Source: Shinella daejeonensis (lineage in GTDB: Bacteria; Pseudomonadota; Alphaproteobacteria; Rhizobiales; Rhizobiaceae). Taken from it: a stretch of 64,000 nt of DNA. Position 1 is the first letter of the stretch; every line of letters begins with the position of its first letter. Both the position numbers and the translations under genes were made by a program. The notes beneath the pieces were generated by a model. The model made no database searches. It was not told the DNA's origin and saw only the letters and a program-made list of their open reading frames with translations. Positions 35,851 through 46,800 of this stretch are shown here, one piece after another. The stretch spans positions 1 through 64,000 of the forward strand of contig NZ_JAHWXY010000004.1 in the NCBI RefSeq assembly GCF_024281235.1, given 5' to 3'.

Positions 35851-38800
35851 GACGATCGAAGACGACCGCCCGGCCTCCGGCGAACCGGCCGTCTGGCTGA
35901 GCTGGACCACGCAAAAGCAGGCGACGGCCTCCGACCCTGTGCGTTCCGCCTGGGTTTCGGCCAATGCCGGCTCGGGCAAGACGCATGTGCTGACGCAGCG
36001 CGTCATCCGGCTGCTGCTTTCCGGCTGCCGGCCATCGGCCATTCTCTGCCTCACCTACACCAAGGCCGCCGCCTCGGAAATGTCGAACCGCGTCTTCGAA
36101 CGGCTCGCCGAATGGGCGACGCTGGCGGACGAGGCGCTGGCCGAGCGGGTGGAGGCGATCGAGGGCGCGCGGCCGGACGCCTTCAAGCTCGCCGAGGCGC
36201 GCCGGCTCTTCGCCCGGGCGCTGGAAACGCCGGGCGGCCTGAAGATCCAGACCATCCATGCCTTTTGCGAGGCGCTGCTGCACCAGTTTCCGCTGGAAGC
36301 CAATGTCGCCGGCCACTTTTCCGTGCTCGACGACCGGGCGGCGGCCGTCCTGCTCGCCGACGCCCGTCGCACGCTGCTGACGGCGACGGCGAGCGAGGAG
36401 GACGCAGCCCTTGCGACCGCTTTCGCCAGCGTTCTCGATATCGCCGACGATACCGGGCTCGACCGGCTGATCAACGATATCGTCGCCAATCGCGGCCCCT
36501 TGCGGGCCTTTCTGGAAGCGGCCGCCACGTCCGGCGGCGCGGACGCGTTGATACGGCGCGAGACCGGTCTCGGACCGCACGAAAGCGCCGACGACATCCT
36601 CGCGGCATTCTGGCCGCTCGACGGTCTTCGCGACGCGACGCTCGACACCTATCTGACGCTTGCCGAAAGCCTCGGCAGCGAGACGGTGAAGGAAACGGCG
36701 GCCGGCCTGCGCAGGATTGGCGCAATGGCGCCGGACACGGCGCGACGCGACGCGCTCTGCGCTCTCTTCTTCACCGCCGCCGGGGCGCCGAAGAAGCTCG
36801 ACCGGGCGTTCTTCTCCAAGAAGCTGCGGGACGCCGCGCCGGACCTGGAGAGCCCGCTTCTCGCCGCACAGGCCCATGTCATCGCCTGCGACGACCGGCT
36901 GCGGCGGCTGCGCATGGTCGAGGCGACGACCGCGGCACTCGTCATCGCCGACCGGCTGATCGGCGACTATGAAGACCTGAAGCGCGCCCGCAGCCTGCTC
37001 GACTTCGACGACCTGATCGAGCGCACCGCCGCGCTGCTGACCCGCGACGGGGTCAGCGCCTGGGTGCATTACAAACTCGATCAGGGCATCGACCATATTC
37101 TCGTCGACGAGGCCCAGGACACCAGCCCGCATCAATGGGACATCGTCAAGGCATTGACCGGCGACTTCTTCGCCGGCGAAACGGCGCGGAACGCCCGGCG
37201 CACCCTGTTTGCGGTGGGCGACGAGAAGCAGTCGATCTATTCGTTCCAGGGCGCGCGGCCGGAACGCTTCGCAGCGGAAGGACGCGACGTCGCCCGCCGG
37301 ACGGCGGCGGCCGGGGCCGCCTTCAGTCCGATCCGGCTGCTGCTGTCCTTCCGGTCGACGCGCGACGTCCTTTCGGCGGTCGACCGGGTTTTCACCGATC
37401 CCGATAACGCGAAGGGGCTGTCGCCAGACGGCGAGGGCATCGTCCATGCGTCCAACCGCGGGCGCGAACCGGGCGCCGTCGACGTCTGGGAGGTGATCGC
37501 CGCGCCGCCGGGCCTTGACGAGGAGGATTGGACCGCCCCCTTCGATGCGGTCGCCGAGGAAGCCCCGATCAACGTGCTCGCCCGGCGGATCGCCGACACG
37601 CTCGCCCGATGGATCGGTCGCGAGACCGTCACGGAAAAGGGCAAGGCGCGGCCGATGGAACCCGGCGACGTGATCGTGCTGGTGCGCAAGCGCGACGCTT
37701 TCGTCAATGCGCTCACCCGCACGCTGAAACAGCGCCACAACCTGCCGGTGGCCGGCGCCGACCGGCTGGTTCTGACGAAGCATATCGCCGTGCAGGACCT
37801 TCTGGCGCTCGGCCGTTTCGCCGTCCTGCCCGAAGACGACCTGTCGCTTGCCGCCGTTCTGAAAAGCCCGCTGTTCGCGCTTTCCGAGGAACGGCTGCTC
37901 GATCTCGCCGCCCGGCGGGAGACAAGAGAAAGCCTGTGGTCGCATCTGCGCCGGGCGGCGCTGGCCGACGAAGCGCTGCAACCGGCGGTTCGCCGGCTCG
38001 CAGACCTCGTCACCGAGGCGCGCGACCAGCCGGTCCACGATTTCTACGCCCGCATTCTCGGCGCCGGCGGCGGACGCCGGGCCTTTCTCGCCCGGCTCGG
38101 CGCGGAGGCTGGAGAGATCATCGACGAATTCCTCACCTTCGCGCTCGATCAGGAGGAAAACGGCCTGCCGGGCCTTCAGGCCTTCGTCTCGACGCTGGAA
38201 CTGGAGGCGCCCACCGTCAAGCGCGAGCAGGACAAGGCGCGCGGCGCAATCCGCATCATGACGGTGCATGCGGCAAAGGGTCTGGAAGCGCCCGTCGTCT
38301 TTCTCGTGGACGGCGGCGCAAAACCCTTCAGCCACAGCCATATGCCGAAACTGCGTTTCCTTCAGGCTGCGGGCGGCGGACTGCCGGTCTGGCTGCCGCT
38401 CAAGGAGCTTTCCAACGAGATCAGCGAGGCGGATGGGGCACGGATTCGCGAGAGCGCCGAGGAGGAATATCGCCGCCTGCTCTATGTCGCGATGACCCGG
38501 GCGGCGGACCGGCTGGTCGTCTGCGGTTATCGCGGCAAGATCGAAAACAGGGGCACATGGCACCAGATGGTCAGCAGCGCGCTCGCCGCCGATGGGGAGC
38601 GCTGCGCGGAAACGACCTTCACGACGGCGGGCGAAAGCTGGCCGGGGCGCATCTGGCGGGAGAAGGATGCGCACGCCGCCCTTTCCGAGGCACCGCCCGA
38701 CAGGCAGCAACGGGACACGCCCCCCCTGCCCGAGGCGCTGCATCGTCCCCTGCCGCCGCAAAGGACCCTGCCGCGCCCTCTCAGCCCCTCCGGAGCCGCC

Positions 38801-39397
38801 GCCGTCATCGAGACGGATACGGCCGATCTGCTCACGCCGTCCGCACTTTTCGCAACGCGGCCGGCCGCCGGTGAACATGCGCTGGAGCGCGGCCGCATCC
38901 TGCATCGCTTCGTCCAGGTTCTGCCCGCCCTCGATCCCGACGACCGGATGGCGGCGGCGCGGCGCTACCTGGAACGGGCGGCGGCCGGCTGGCCGGAAAG
39001 CGAACGGACAGCGCTGATCGACGCCGCGCTCACCGTCATCGCGGATGAAAGCCTCGCACGCATCTTCTCGCCTGCGGCCCGGGCCGAGGTTTCCATCATG
39101 GGCACGCTGGCGATCGGCGACCGGGAACATGCGGTTTCGGGACGGATCGACCGGATGGCGGCCGGCGACGACCGGGTGGAGATCGTGGATTTCAAGACCA
39201 ACAGGATTCCGCCGGCGACGATGGCGGAAATCCCCTTCGAGCATCGCGTGCAGCTTGCGATCTACCGCGCCATTCTCGCGCCGCTCTATCCCGGCCGGAC
39301 GATCCGCTGCGGGCTCATCTACACGGAAGGGCCGGCCAGCTACTGGCTCGACGGGACGCTTCTGGACGCAAGTCTTGCCGAACTGGCCGCGAAGTGA
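35843..39397 (+). CDS. addA: Double-strand break repair helicase AddA
   Basis: A 1184-aa UvrD-type helicase plus nuclease. Helicase motifs in order: Walker [13 protein letters not shown] (39-50), [70 protein letters not shown] and [15 protein letters not shown]. The C-terminal nuclease has [22 protein letters not shown] and HRVQLAIY. With AddB it processes double-strand breaks in the nucleoid. The ATG at 35843 has GGAGG 6 nt upstream inside addB; 35837 is an alternative. A 1284-codon antisense frame is a shadow. Confidence 0.95.
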   Translation: MGETIEDDRPASGEPAVWLSWTTQKQATASDPVRSAWVSANAGSGKTHVLTQRVIRLLLSGCRPSAILCLTYTKAAASEMSNRVFERLAEWATLADEALAERVEAIEGARPDAFKLAEARRLFARALETPGGLKIQTIHAFCEALLHQFPLEANVAGHFSVLDDRAAAVLLADARRTLLTATASEEDAALATAFASVLDIADDTGLDRLINDIVANRGPLRAFLEAAATSGGADALIRRETGLGPHESADDILAAFWPLDGLRDATLDTYLTLAESLGSETVKETAAGLRRIGAMAPDTARRDALCALFFTAAGAPKKLDRAFFSKKLRDAAPDLESPLLAAQAHVIACDDRLRRLRMVEATTAALVIADRLIGDYEDLKRARSLLDFDDLIERTAALLTRDGVSAWVHYKLDQGIDHILVDEAQDTSPHQWDIVKALTGDFFAGETARNARRTLFAVGDEKQSIYSFQGARPERFAAEGRDVARRTAAAGAAFSPIRLLLSFRSTRDVLSAVDRVFTDPDNAKGLSPDGEGIVHASNRGREPGAVDVWEVIAAPPGLDEEDWTAPFDAVAEEAPINVLARRIADTLARWIGRETVTEKGKARPMEPGDVIVLVRKRDAFVNALTRTLKQRHNLPVAGADRLVLTKHIAVQDLLALGRFAVLPEDDLSLAAVLKSPLFALSEERLLDLAARRETRESLWSHLRRAALADEALQPAVRRLADLVTEARDQPVHDFYARILGAGGGRRAFLARLGAEAGEIIDEFLTFALDQEENGLPGLQAFVSTLELEAPTVKREQDKARGAIRIMTVHAAKGLEAPVVFLVDGGAKPFSHSHMPKLRFLQAAGGGLPVWLPLKELSNEISEADGARIRESAEEEYRRLLYVAMTRAADRLVVCGYRGKIENRGTWHQMVSSALAADGERCAETTFTTAGESWPGRIWREKDAHAALSEAPPDRQQRDTPPLPEALHRPLPPQRTLPRPLSPSGAAAVIETDTADLLTPSALFATRPAAGEHALERGRILHRFVQVLPALDPDDRMAAARRYLERAAAGWPESERTALIDAALTVIADESLARIFSPAARAEVSIMGTLAIGDREHAVSGRIDRMAAGDDRVEIVDFKTNRIPPATMAEIPFEHRVQLAIYRAILAPLYPGRTIRCGLIYTEGPASYWLDGTLLDASLAELAAK

Positions 39398-39512
39398 GAT
39401 ACGAGGCGGAGCCCGCCCGCGCTCCGGGCCATTTGCCGCCGCCCCCTTGAACGCGGGTGACGGCGGCATCACATGTGAAACAACCGATCACCACATCCAA
39501 GGAGCAGCCCCT

Positions 39513-39833
39513 ATGGCTACCATTAAAGTCGACAAGTCCAATTTCCAGGCCGAAGTGCTGAATTCCGCCGAACCGGTGGTCGTCGATTTCTGGGCGGAAT
39601 GGTGCGGACCGTGCAAGATGATCGCACCGGCGCTGGAAGAGATTTCGGCCGAAATGGCAGGCAAGGTGAAGATCGCCAAGCTCAATATCGATGAGAACCC
39701 GGAACTCGCCGCCCAGTTCGGCGTGCGATCCATTCCGACGCTCGCCGTGTTCAAGGGCGGTGAAGTCGCCGACATCAAGGTGGGCGCCGCGCCCAAGACG
39801 GCGCTTTCCTCCTGGATTTCCGGCGCCGCCTGA
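39513..39833 (+). CDS. trxA: Thioredoxin 1
   Basis: A 106-aa cytosolic disulfide reductase. The active site is WCGPCK with Cys31 and Cys34, and the cis-proline is in RSIPTLAVF. The ATG at 39513 is preceded by AAGGAG (39499-39504). It lies 115 bp after addA, so it may have its own promoter, and ends 28 bp before a bidirectional terminator. The addB-addA-trxA order is common in Rhizobiales. Confidence 0.97.
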   Translation: MATIKVDKSNFQAEVLNSAEPVVVDFWAEWCGPCKMIAPALEEISAEMAGKVKIAKLNIDENPELAAQFGVRSIPTLAVFKGGEVADIKVGAAPKTALSSWISGAA

Positions 39834-39861
39834 TCGGGCCGCGCCCCGTCCGTTACCCTCG

Positions 39862-39888
39862 AAGCCCGGCCTTGCGCCGGGCTTTTTC
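39862..39888. terminator. Terminator between trxA and folC
   Basis: A 9-bp stem AAGCCCGGC (39862-39870) / GCCGGGCTT (39876-39884), loop CTTGC, is followed by TTTT on the plus strand. It lies between the convergent trxA and folC stops. On the minus strand only a short U-tract follows. Confidence 0.8.
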
Positions 39889-39891
39889 GTT

Positions 39892-41235
39892 TCAGAGCGG
39901 CGGTGTGCCATTGTCGGCGAGAACGTCGCCGACCAGATAGAGCGAGCCGCCGATGAGAATGCGGGGCGGGCGCGGATTGTCGGCCGTGAGGCGGCCGATC
40001 TCGACCAGCGCCTCGCCGACCGTTTCGCGTGCGCCGGCCGCAAGACCCGCCTCAATCGCGTCGCTGGCAAGCGCAACCGGATCGATCCCCGCATCGGAAC
40101 CGTGGATCGGCACCGTGAAGACGCGCTCGGCAATATCACGGAACGGTTCGAAATAGCCGACCGGCTCCTTGGTGTTGATCATGCCGGTGATGAGGAACAG
40201 CGGCCGGGGATCCCGCTCCTCGAAGGTCACCATCGTTTCCGCAATGACCCGGCCGGCGCCCGGATTGTGGCCGCCGTCGACCCAGATCTCGCTTCCCGCC
40301 GGCGCGAGCCGGACGAGCGCGCCTTCGGTCAGCCGTTGCAGGCGGCCCGGCCATTCGACGCCGGCAATGCCGGTTTCCAGCGCCCGTTCGGACACGGAAA
40401 GGCCCGCCGCCTTGATGGCGCGGATCGCCGCTGCGGCATTGCCATACTGATGGCGGCCGGGCAGCCGCGGCAACGGCAGATCCATCAGCCCGAACTCGTC
40501 CTGATAGACGAGGCGGCCGAATTCCTCATGCGCCTGGAAATCCTGACCGTAGACGGCATAGGGGCAGCCGGTCCGCTCGGCGGTGGCGACAAGCACCTGC
40601 CGCGCGGCGTCCTCCGGCTGATAGCCGATGATCACCGGCACGCCGCGTTTCATGATTCCCGCCTTCTCCGCCGCGATCAGTTCCACCCGGTCGCCGAGAT
40701 AGGCCTGATGATCGAGCGACACCGGCATGACGATGCAGGCCGCCGGACGCGGCATGACGTTCGTCGCGTCGAAACGGCCGCCAAGTCCGACCTCGACGAT
40801 CGCCACATCGGCCGGCTGTTCGGAAAACAGCAGGAAGGTGACGGCGGTGAGAAGTTCGAAAACGGTGATCTTGCGCCCGTCATTGGCCGCCGCCACGCGC
40901 CGCACGGCGTCGGCGAGCATCCCGTCCTCGACGAAACGGCCACGGCCGCCGGAAACCCCCAGCCGATAGCGCTCATGCCAGTTGACGAGATGCGGCGAGG
41001 TATGGACGTGGACGGCAAGCCCCTCCGCCTCCAGAATGGCGCGGCAGAAGGCCGTCACGGACCCCTTGCCGTTGGTTCCGGCGACATGAATGACCGGCGG
41101 CAGCCTCAGATGCGGATCGCCGAGCGCGAACAACAGCCGCGTGATGCGATCGAGCGACAGGTCGAAACCCTTGGGATGGAGGGCGAGAAGCTTCTCGATC
41201 TCCTGCGCTGCCTCGCCGGCGCCCGTCCTGATCAT
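39892..41235 (-). CDS. folC: Folylpolyglutamate / dihydrofolate synthase FolC
   Basis: A 447-aa Mur-ligase-family enzyme that adds glutamate to dihydropteroate and folates. The P-loop is VAGTNGKGSVTAF (about 51-63), followed by HTSPHLVNWHER, EVGLGGRFDATN and the C-terminal VDGGHNPGAG. The start at 41235 (MIRTGAGEAAQEIEKLLALHPKGFDLSLDR) matches orthologues; the frame runs back to 41688 through accD but those residues are out-of-frame noise. It is last in the trpFBA-accD-folC run, 17 bp after accD. Confidence 0.94.
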   Translation of the reverse strand: MIRTGAGEAAQEIEKLLALHPKGFDLSLDRITRLLFALGDPHLRLPPVIHVAGTNGKGSVTAFCRAILEAEGLAVHVHTSPHLVNWHERYRLGVSGGRGRFVEDGMLADAVRRVAAANDGRKITVFELLTAVTFLLFSEQPADVAIVEVGLGGRFDATNVMPRPAACIVMPVSLDHQAYLGDRVELIAAEKAGIMKRGVPVIIGYQPEDAARQVLVATAERTGCPYAVYGQDFQAHEEFGRLVYQDEFGLMDLPLPRLPGRHQYGNAAAAIRAIKAAGLSVSERALETGIAGVEWPGRLQRLTEGALVRLAPAGSEIWVDGGHNPGAGRVIAETMVTFEERDPRPLFLITGMINTKEPVGYFEPFRDIAERVFTVPIHGSDAGIDPVALASDAIEAGLAAGARETVGEALVEIGRLTADNPRPPRILIGGSLYLVGDVLADNGTPPL

Positions 41236-41252
41236 CTCCGCGCCGCCCGCTT

Positions 41253-42158
41253 TCAGGCCGGTACGGCGCCGTTGGCGGCGATCGCCTTCAGCTCTTGCGC
41301 GGCCGGCTGCTTTTGCAGGATCCTGAGAAGGCGGGCCAGCGTATCGGGGATGTCGTGCCGCCGGACGACCATATCGATCATTCCGTGCTCGAGCAGGTAT
41401 TCCGACGTCTGGAAACCCTCGGGAAGCTTTTCGCGGATCGTCTGTTCGATGACGCGCTTGCCGGCGAAGCAGATTTCCGCCCCCGGCTCCGCCATATGGA
41501 TATCGCCAAGCATCGCGTAGGAAGCGGTGACGCCGCCGGTGGTCGGATTGGTGAGGACGACGATATAGGGCAGGCCCGCTTCCTTCAGCATTTCCACGGC
41601 GACGGTGGTGCGCGGAAGCTGCATCAGCGACAGGATGCCCTCCTGCATGCGCGCGCCGCCCGAGGCCGGGAACATGACGAGCGGGCATTTTTCGGCAATG
41701 GCGCGCTCGAAAGCCTTGACGATCGCCTCGCCGGCGGCAAGGCCGAGGGAACCGCCCATGAAGCTGAATTCATGCACGACCGCGACGAGCTTGACGCCAC
41801 GCACCTGGCCGACGCCGGCCAGGATGGTGTCTTCCATTTCCGTCTTGGCGCGGTTGTCGCGCAAACGATCGATGTATTTCTTGGAATCGCGGAACTTCAG
41901 CGGATCCTGCGCCACTTTCGGCTGCGGCAACGCTTCGTAGACGCCGTCATCGAACAGGTCCCTGAGGCGCGCCCTGGCCGGCATCTTCATGTGGTAGCCG
42001 GAAGCCGGGATAACCCACTTGTTCTCCTCCAGATCGCGATGGAAGACCATCTCGCCGGTCTCGGGGCATTTGATCCAGAGATTTTCGGGAACGTCCCGAT
42101 TGGGGCGGCCGAGCATGGAATTGATCTTCGGCCGAACGTAATTGGTGATCCAGTTCAC
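41253..42158 (-). CDS. accD: Acetyl-CoA carboxylase carboxyltransferase subunit beta
   Basis: A 301-aa crotonase-fold subunit that, with AccA, transfers CO2 from biotin to acetyl-CoA, making malonyl-CoA for fatty acids. Core blocks are [33 protein letters not shown] and [17 protein letters not shown]. The N-terminal region that forms a Cys4 zinc ribbon in E. coli reads [16 protein letters not shown] then [12 protein letters not shown]: only Cys31 remains of the two CxxC pairs. It lies 39 bp after trpA and 17 bp before folC. Confidence 0.96.
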   Translation of the reverse strand: MNWITNYVRPKINSMLGRPNRDVPENLWIKCPETGEMVFHRDLEENKWVIPASGYHMKMPARARLRDLFDDGVYEALPQPKVAQDPLKFRDSKKYIDRLRDNRAKTEMEDTILAGVGQVRGVKLVAVVHEFSFMGGSLGLAAGEAIVKAFERAIAEKCPLVMFPASGGARMQEGILSLMQLPRTTVAVEMLKEAGLPYIVVLTNPTTGGVTASYAMLGDIHMAEPGAEICFAGKRVIEQTIREKLPEGFQTSEYLLEHGMIDMVVRRHDIPDTLARLLRILQKQPAAQELKAIAANGAVPA

Positions 42159-42197
42159 GGTTTAAACTCCCGACTTGTCGGTTCCCATGTGGGCATT

Positions 42198-43037
42198 TCA
42201 TTCCGCCGCCGCAAGGCGCGCGGCGCGCACGCCGGAGGCGAGGCTCATCACGAGCGTCTCCACGCCGGCGACGGTGGCCGCACTCGCCTGGCCGTCGGCC
42301 GTGAGGCTCGAGGCGATCTGGTTGACGATGGCCGTTCCGACGACGACGCCGTCCGCCGAAGCGCCGATGGCGCGCGCGTGCTCGGCCGTCTTGACGCCGA
42401 AGCCGACGCAGACCGGCAGCTTCGTATGCGCCTTGATGCGCCCCACCGCCTCCGAGATCAGCGACGGATCGGGCAGCGCCGAACCGGTGATGCCGTTCAT
42501 CGAGACGTAGTAGACGAAGCCGGAGGTGTTTTCGAGAACCACCGGAAGACGCTTTTCGTTGGTGGTCGGCGTGGCGAGGCGGATGAAGCTGACGCCCTTG
42601 CGCACGGCCGGGATGCAGAGTTCATCGTCCATTTCCGGCGGCAGATCGACCACGATAAGGCCATCGATACCGGCATCGAGCGCCTCGTCGAGGAAACGCT
42701 CCACGCCATAGATATAGATCGGGTTGTAATAGCCCATGAGAACGATCGGCGTGCGATCGTCGCCCTTGCGGAAATCCCGGGCCATCTGCAACGTCCGGGC
42801 GAGCGTCTGGCCGCCCTTCAATGCGCGCTGGCCGGCCGCCTGGATCGCAGGCCCGTCGGCCATCGGATCGGAAAAGGGCATGCCGAGCTCGATGATATCC
42901 GCGCCCGCCTTGGCGAGCGTCGTCATGATTTCCAGCGAGCTGGCGTAATCGGGATCGCCGGCCATGAAATAGGTGACGAGCGCCGGCCGGCCTTCCGTCG
43001 CCAGTTCCGCAAAGCGTTTGTCCATGCGTGCGGTCAT
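42198..43037 (-). CDS. trpA: Tryptophan synthase alpha chain
   Basis: A 279-aa TIM barrel that cleaves indole-3-glycerol phosphate to indole and passes indole to TrpB. The catalytic pair is Glu50 and Asp61 in [17 protein letters not shown]. The phosphate-binding loops include [11 protein letters not shown]. It starts 1 bp after the trpB stop, so the two subunits are translated together. Confidence 0.97.
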   Translation of the reverse strand: MTARMDKRFAELATEGRPALVTYFMAGDPDYASSLEIMTTLAKAGADIIELGMPFSDPMADGPAIQAAGQRALKGGQTLARTLQMARDFRKGDDRTPIVLMGYYNPIYIYGVERFLDEALDAGIDGLIVVDLPPEMDDELCIPAVRKGVSFIRLATPTTNEKRLPVVLENTSGFVYYVSMNGITGSALPDPSLISEAVGRIKAHTKLPVCVGFGVKTAEHARAIGASADGVVVGTAIVNQIASSLTADGQASAATVAGVETLVMSLASGVRAARLAAAE

Positions 43038-43038
43038 C

Positions 43039-44259
43039 TCAAAGCTCCATTCCCAGGATCCGGCCGACAGTGAAAATGTCCTTGTCGCCGCGTCCGGACA
43101 GGTTCATCACGATGATCTGATCCTTGCCCATCTTCGGCGCGCGCTTGATGACTTCGGCAATCGCGTGGCTCGGCTCGAGCGCCGGAATGATGCCTTCGAG
43201 CCGGGTCAGAAGCTGGAAGGCCTCCAGTGCCTCGGTATCCATGATCGGCACATATTCGACCCGGCCGGTGTCGTGCAGCCAGGCATGTTCCGGGCCGATG
43301 CCGGGATAGTCGAGACCGGCCGAGATCGAATGGCCTTCCTTGATCTGCCCGTCGCCGTCCTGGAGAAGATAGGTGCGGTTGCCATGCAAAACGCCCGGCG
43401 ATCCGGCCGTCAGCGAAGCACAATGCTCCTCGCCGTCCAGCCCCTTGCCGCCCGCCTCCACGCCGACGATCTTCACGTCCTTGTCGTCGAGGAAGGGATG
43501 GAAGATGCCGATGGCGTTGGAACCGCCGCCCACCGCCGCGACCACGAGGTCCGGCAGGCGGCCTTCGGCGGCAAGAATCTGTTCCCGGGCCTCCACGCCG
43601 ATCACCGACTGGAAATCACGGACGAGTTCCGGATAGGGATGCGGGCCGGCGGCCGTGCCGATCAGGTAATAGGTGCTGTCGACATTGGTGACCCAGTCGC
43701 GCAGCGCCTCGTTCATGGCGTCCTTCAGGGTGCCGTTGCCGGCCGAAACCGGGCGAACCTCGGCGCCGAGCAGCTTCATGCGGAAGACGTTCGGCGCCTG
43801 GCGCTCGACATCCGTCGCCCCCATGTAGACGATGCAGGGAAAACCGAAACGGGCGGCGACGGTGGCGGAGGCCACGCCATGCTGGCCGGCGCCGGTCTCC
43901 GCGATGATGCGGGTCTTGCCCATGCGCCTGGCAAGCAGGATCTGGCCGATACAGTTGTTGATCTTGTGCGAGCCGGTGTGGTTCAGTTCCTCGCGCTTGA
44001 AGTAGATTTTCGCGCCGCCGAGATGCTGCGTCAGCCGTTCGGCATAATAAAGCGGACTCGGACGGCCGATATAATGCGCGCCGAGTTCCTTCAGCTCCGC
44101 CTGGAAGGCCGGATCGGTCTTCGCCCGGTTCCATTCTTCTTGCAGGTCGAGGATCAGCGGCATCAGGGTTTCGGCGACGAAACGGCCGCCGAAAATGCCG
44201 AAACGGCCTTCCTCATCGGGGCCTTCGCGAAACGAATTCAGGTGTGGCGACTGGTTCAC
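43039..44259 (-). CDS. trpB: Tryptophan synthase beta chain
   Basis: A 406-aa PLP enzyme joining indole and serine to make tryptophan. The Schiff-base lysine is Lys99 in [12 protein letters not shown], and the phosphate-binding glycine loop is VGGGSNAIG. Family segment [15 protein letters not shown] is at 18-32. The start is GTG at 44259, overlapping the trpF stop as GTGA. That overlap supports this start. Confidence 0.97.
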   Translation of the reverse strand: MNQSPHLNSFREGPDEEGRFGIFGGRFVAETLMPLILDLQEEWNRAKTDPAFQAELKELGAHYIGRPSPLYYAERLTQHLGGAKIYFKREELNHTGSHKINNCIGQILLARRMGKTRIIAETGAGQHGVASATVAARFGFPCIVYMGATDVERQAPNVFRMKLLGAEVRPVSAGNGTLKDAMNEALRDWVTNVDSTYYLIGTAAGPHPYPELVRDFQSVIGVEAREQILAAEGRLPDLVVAAVGGGSNAIGIFHPFLDDKDVKIVGVEAGGKGLDGEEHCASLTAGSPGVLHGNRTYLLQDGDGQIKEGHSISAGLDYPGIGPEHAWLHDTGRVEYVPIMDTEALEAFQLLTRLEGIIPALEPSHAIAEVIKRAPKMGKDQIIVMNLSGRGDKDIFTVGRILGMEL

Positions 44260-44930
44260 TTGACCCTCCCTGCGGCGGCGATCCGGGTTTCCGCCTTGCG
44301 CACCGCTTCAAAAAACGCTTCCATCATCGCGCGGTCCTTGACGCCCGGAGCGCTTTCGACGCCCGAACTGACGTCGATCCCCGGCGCAGCGGTAAGCTCG
44401 ATCGCCGTGGCGACATTGTCCTTGTTCAAGCCTCCCGAAAGCATGTAATCCACGCCGCCGTCAAGCAGATGCATGAGCGTCCAGTCGAAGGAGACGCCGT
44501 TGCCGCCGGGAAGATCGGAGCCTGCCGGCGGCTTGGCGTCGAACAGGAAACGGTCGGCGATACCGATGTAAGGCTCGATCTTTTTCAGATCGTCCGCCTC
44601 ACGGACGGAAAAGGCCTTCATCACCGGCAGGCCGTAGACCGCCTTCACCGTCAGCACGCGATCGGGGCTCTCCCCGCCGTGAAGCTGGAGAATATCCGGC
44701 CGCAGCATCGCGACGATCTCGTCGAGATCGTCATTGTCGGCATTAACCGTCACCGCCACGATCTTCGCCCGTCCGCGGATACGATCGGCCAGCCGCCCGG
44801 CATCGGACGGATCGATATTGCGCGGACTTTTGGCGAAGAAGATGAAACCGGCATGGCTGGCGCCCAGCGCCACCGCCCTGTCGACGGCTTCTTCTGTCTT
44901 CAGGCCGCAGATTTTTATGTCGAGTGTCAT
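44256..44930 (-). CDS. trpF: Phosphoribosylanthranilate isomerase
   Basis: A 224-aa TIM barrel that performs the Amadori rearrangement of PRA to CdRP in tryptophan synthesis. The general base Cys8 is in DIKICGLKT and the general acid Asp is in RFLFDAKPP. The phosphate site is [10 protein letters not shown] and IDVSSGVES. The start at 44930 (MTLDIKICG) fits the family; the frame extends to a TTG at 45149 through the divergent small membrane-protein gene. It is the first gene of the minus-strand trp run, and its TGA overlaps the trpB GTG. Confidence 0.96.
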   Translation of the reverse strand: MTLDIKICGLKTEEAVDRAVALGASHAGFIFFAKSPRNIDPSDAGRLADRIRGRAKIVAVTVNADNDDLDEIVAMLRPDILQLHGGESPDRVLTVKAVYGLPVMKAFSVREADDLKKIEPYIGIADRFLFDAKPPAGSDLPGGNGVSFDWTLMHLLDGGVDYMLSGGLNKDNVATAIELTAAPGIDVSSGVESAPGVKDRAMMEAFFEAVRKAETRIAAAGRVK

Positions 44931-45059
44931 GGGGAGGGAAGTCGCATGAATTTCCCGAAGAGTCGAGCCGAAAGACGGTGGCGGAGCGGTGCAGGCCCAC
45001 CCCTTGCGGCCACGTCCGGCAAGCCCGATATGGAGGAAGATCAAAGATCGGAGACCTCC

Positions 45060-45257
45060 ATGCGGCTCATCATCGCCATCGTCCTGCCATTTCTCGCCTT
45101 CTTCACCATCGGGCGGCCCTTCGCCGGCATCATTTGCCTGATCCTGCAAATCACGCTGATCGGCTGGCTGCCCGCCGCGATCTGGGCGGTCTATGCGCTT
45201 GGCCAGTACAATACCGATCGCAAGATCGATGCCGCGCTCGTCGGGCGCGATCGGTGA
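45060..45257 (+). CDS. Small membrane protein, YqaE/Pmp3 type
   Basis: A 65-aa protein with two hydrophobic segments (residues about 2-22 and 24-46), a glycine turn (TIGRPFAG) and the pattern GWLPAAIWAVYALGQYN, which recalls the Pmp3/YqaE (UPF0057) signature GYIPGIIHAVYV. In other organisms such peptides affect membrane potential and stress tolerance; the role here is unknown. The ATG at 45060 has GGAGA 6 nt upstream. It is divergent from trpF, and a 130-bp gap separates the two starts. The membership is by eye and moderate. Confidence 0.65.
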   Translation: MRLIIAIVLPFLAFFTIGRPFAGIICLILQITLIGWLPAAIWAVYALGQYNTDRKIDAALVGRDR

Positions 45258-45290
45258 TATCCGCCGGCAAATCGCGGCGTCCCTCCTTCT

Positions 45291-46052
45291 TCAGTCGAAA
45301 TCGATGGCGTGAAGCAGGCTGCCGTTGCGCCTGAGCCAGCGCTTCGCCTCTTCCATGTCGGGGCAGAGAGACGCGCAAAGCGCCCAGAAGGCCGGGCCGT
45401 GGTTCATTTCCCTCAGATGCGCCACTTCATGGGCGGCGAGATAGTCGATCACCATGGGCGGAGCCATGGCGATGCGCCAGGAAAAACTGAGCGCTCCTTC
45501 CGCCGAGCAGGATCCCCAGCGGCTGCGCGTATCGCGCAGCGTCAGCGATTTCGCACGGCAGCCGATGCGTCCGGCATGGACGGCGACGAGCCGCTCCAGC
45601 TCCAGCCGCGCCTCCTTCTTGAGAAAATCGGCGATGCGACGCGGCAGGCTCTCCACCATGCCGCCGACGCGAAGCACCGGCTCGCCCTCGATGAGAAGGG
45701 CTTCGGCAAGGCCGCGCAGCCGACCCGTCGCCTCGATCCGATGCGAAACGCCGCGGATCATCACATAGCCGCCGTCGACGAGCGAATTGTCCGACCGGAA
45801 GCGGGAAAGCCTGGTCATCAGCCAGCCGTGATGGCGTTCCAGGAACGCATCGATCTCCCGTTCCGGGACACGGACCGGCACCGTGAGCCGCAATGCGCGG
45901 CCGCCGGGCTCGATGCGCAAGGTGAGGCGGGTGGCGCGCGGATCGCGCCGCACGGTCAGCGGCAGGCGGCGGCCATTTACCTCGATCTCCCGCGCTTCGG
46001 GCGCAGGCGGCGTCTTCAGGGCCTTGCGGGGGGTCCGGAGCGAAGAGAACAT
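45291..46052 (-). CDS. M48/YgjP-like metallopeptidase
   Basis: A 253-aa protein of the YgjP/DUF45 group. The zinc motif is HEVAH (His208, Glu209, His212) followed by LREMNHGPAFW, the HExxHxxxxNHxxxFW pattern of the family. Upstream are TLRDTRSRWGSCS and LSFSWRIAMAPP, also family blocks. No signal peptide or membrane segment is evident, so it is probably cytosolic; substrates are unknown. The ATG at 46052 has AAGGA 5 nt upstream. An ATG at 46064 would add four residues but lacks such a site. Confidence 0.85.
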   Translation of the reverse strand: MFSSLRTPRKALKTPPAPEAREIEVNGRRLPLTVRRDPRATRLTLRIEPGGRALRLTVPVRVPEREIDAFLERHHGWLMTRLSRFRSDNSLVDGGYVMIRGVSHRIEATGRLRGLAEALLIEGEPVLRVGGMVESLPRRIADFLKKEARLELERLVAVHAGRIGCRAKSLTLRDTRSRWGSCSAEGALSFSWRIAMAPPMVIDYLAAHEVAHLREMNHGPAFWALCASLCPDMEEAKRWLRRNGSLLHAIDFD

Positions 46053-46097
46053 GGTGTCCTTCATAGCCGATTCGGCCGCGGCTGAAACACCGCAATG

Positions 46098-46121
46098 AAA
46101 AACCGGCGCTTGCGGCGCCGG
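46098..46121 (-). terminator. Terminator after the DUF2852 gene
   Basis: On the minus strand CCGGCGC (46121-46115) pairs with GCGCCGG (46109-46103) and is followed by TTTTT (46102-46098). It lies about 106 bp beyond the DUF2852 stop and upstream of the metallopeptidase start. Confidence 0.65.
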
Positions 46122-46227
46122 CCGGCTTGCCGACAGGTCATTTCCGGATGGCGGGCCTGCCCGATACGTCGTTCGCCGGAAGCCGGAACCCCCTTCCCGA
46201 TGGAAAGAGGGGTCCGGTAGGGTCCCT

Positions 46228-46662
46228 TCAGGTGGCCGGGAAACCCGGTTCGTCATCCGGGGTAGCGGAACGACGTTCGCGCATGAAGCGGTCGAACTCC
46301 TCCCGGTCCCTGGCGCGACGCAACTCATGGACATAGGCGTCGAACTCGGCGCGCATCCCGTCGAGCTTGCGACGCTCCTCGTCGAGCCGCGAAAGCTCGG
46401 CGTCACGCCATTCATCGAAGGCGACATTGCCGGTGGCGGCGCGGAAAGACGGACGGCCGCGCCCGGCGCATTTGCCGCGCCAGGAGGCAAACAGACCGTC
46501 GACGCTCTCGTTGGCGTCCTTCTTGAAGGTTTTCAGGCGATCACCGAAGATGATGTAGGCGAGCATGGCGAGGCCGAGGGGCCAGAACACCACGAAACCC
46601 AGCACCATCAGGGCGATAGTCGCAGGCGTCCAGTCCGGACGGATCAGGGCTGACTGGTTCAT
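46228..46662 (-). CDS. DUF2852 membrane protein
   Basis: A 144-aa DUF2852 protein, typical of Rhizobiales, function unknown. One membrane segment (about residues 14-38, TIALMVLGFVVFWPLGLAMLAYIIF) is followed by a cytosolic charged tail with heptad-like spacing (RLDEERRKLDGMRAEFDAYVHELRRARD), suggesting a coiled coil. It is transcribed alone, with a terminator after it and phaZ ending 128 bp upstream on the same strand. Confidence 0.82.
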   Translation of the reverse strand: MNQSALIRPDWTPATIALMVLGFVVFWPLGLAMLAYIIFGDRLKTFKKDANESVDGLFASWRGKCAGRGRPSFRAATGNVAFDEWRDAELSRLDEERRKLDGMRAEFDAYVHELRRARDREEFDRFMRERRSATPDDEPGFPAT

Positions 46663-46776
46663 GTGCTTTCATCCTCACGATCGGCGGAGGACCTCATGAC
46701 CTCCGGTCCTATCGATGTGGGCAGCACAGCCCGGCGGTTCAAGAAAACGCGCCGCAAAATCGGTCAAGTACCTGAA

Positions 46777-46800
46777 AGCGGCCCGGAAATTCAGGCCGCT
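46777..46800 (-). terminator. Weak hairpin overlapping the phaZ stop
   Basis: AGCGGCC / GGCCGCT, a 7-bp stem with a 10-nt loop, includes the phaZ stop codon and is followed by TTT on the minus strand. It is a possible weak terminator. Confidence 0.3.

Noticed and set aside
35618-39472. 1284-codon minus-strand frame antisense to addA
   Set aside because: High-GC shadow of addA: Arg/Gly/Ala/Asp-rich, no motif, no start context. addA has all UvrD and nuclease motifs.
44931-45059. trp leader peptide or attenuator
   Set aside because: No run of Trp codons and no alternative terminator hairpins are seen before trpF.
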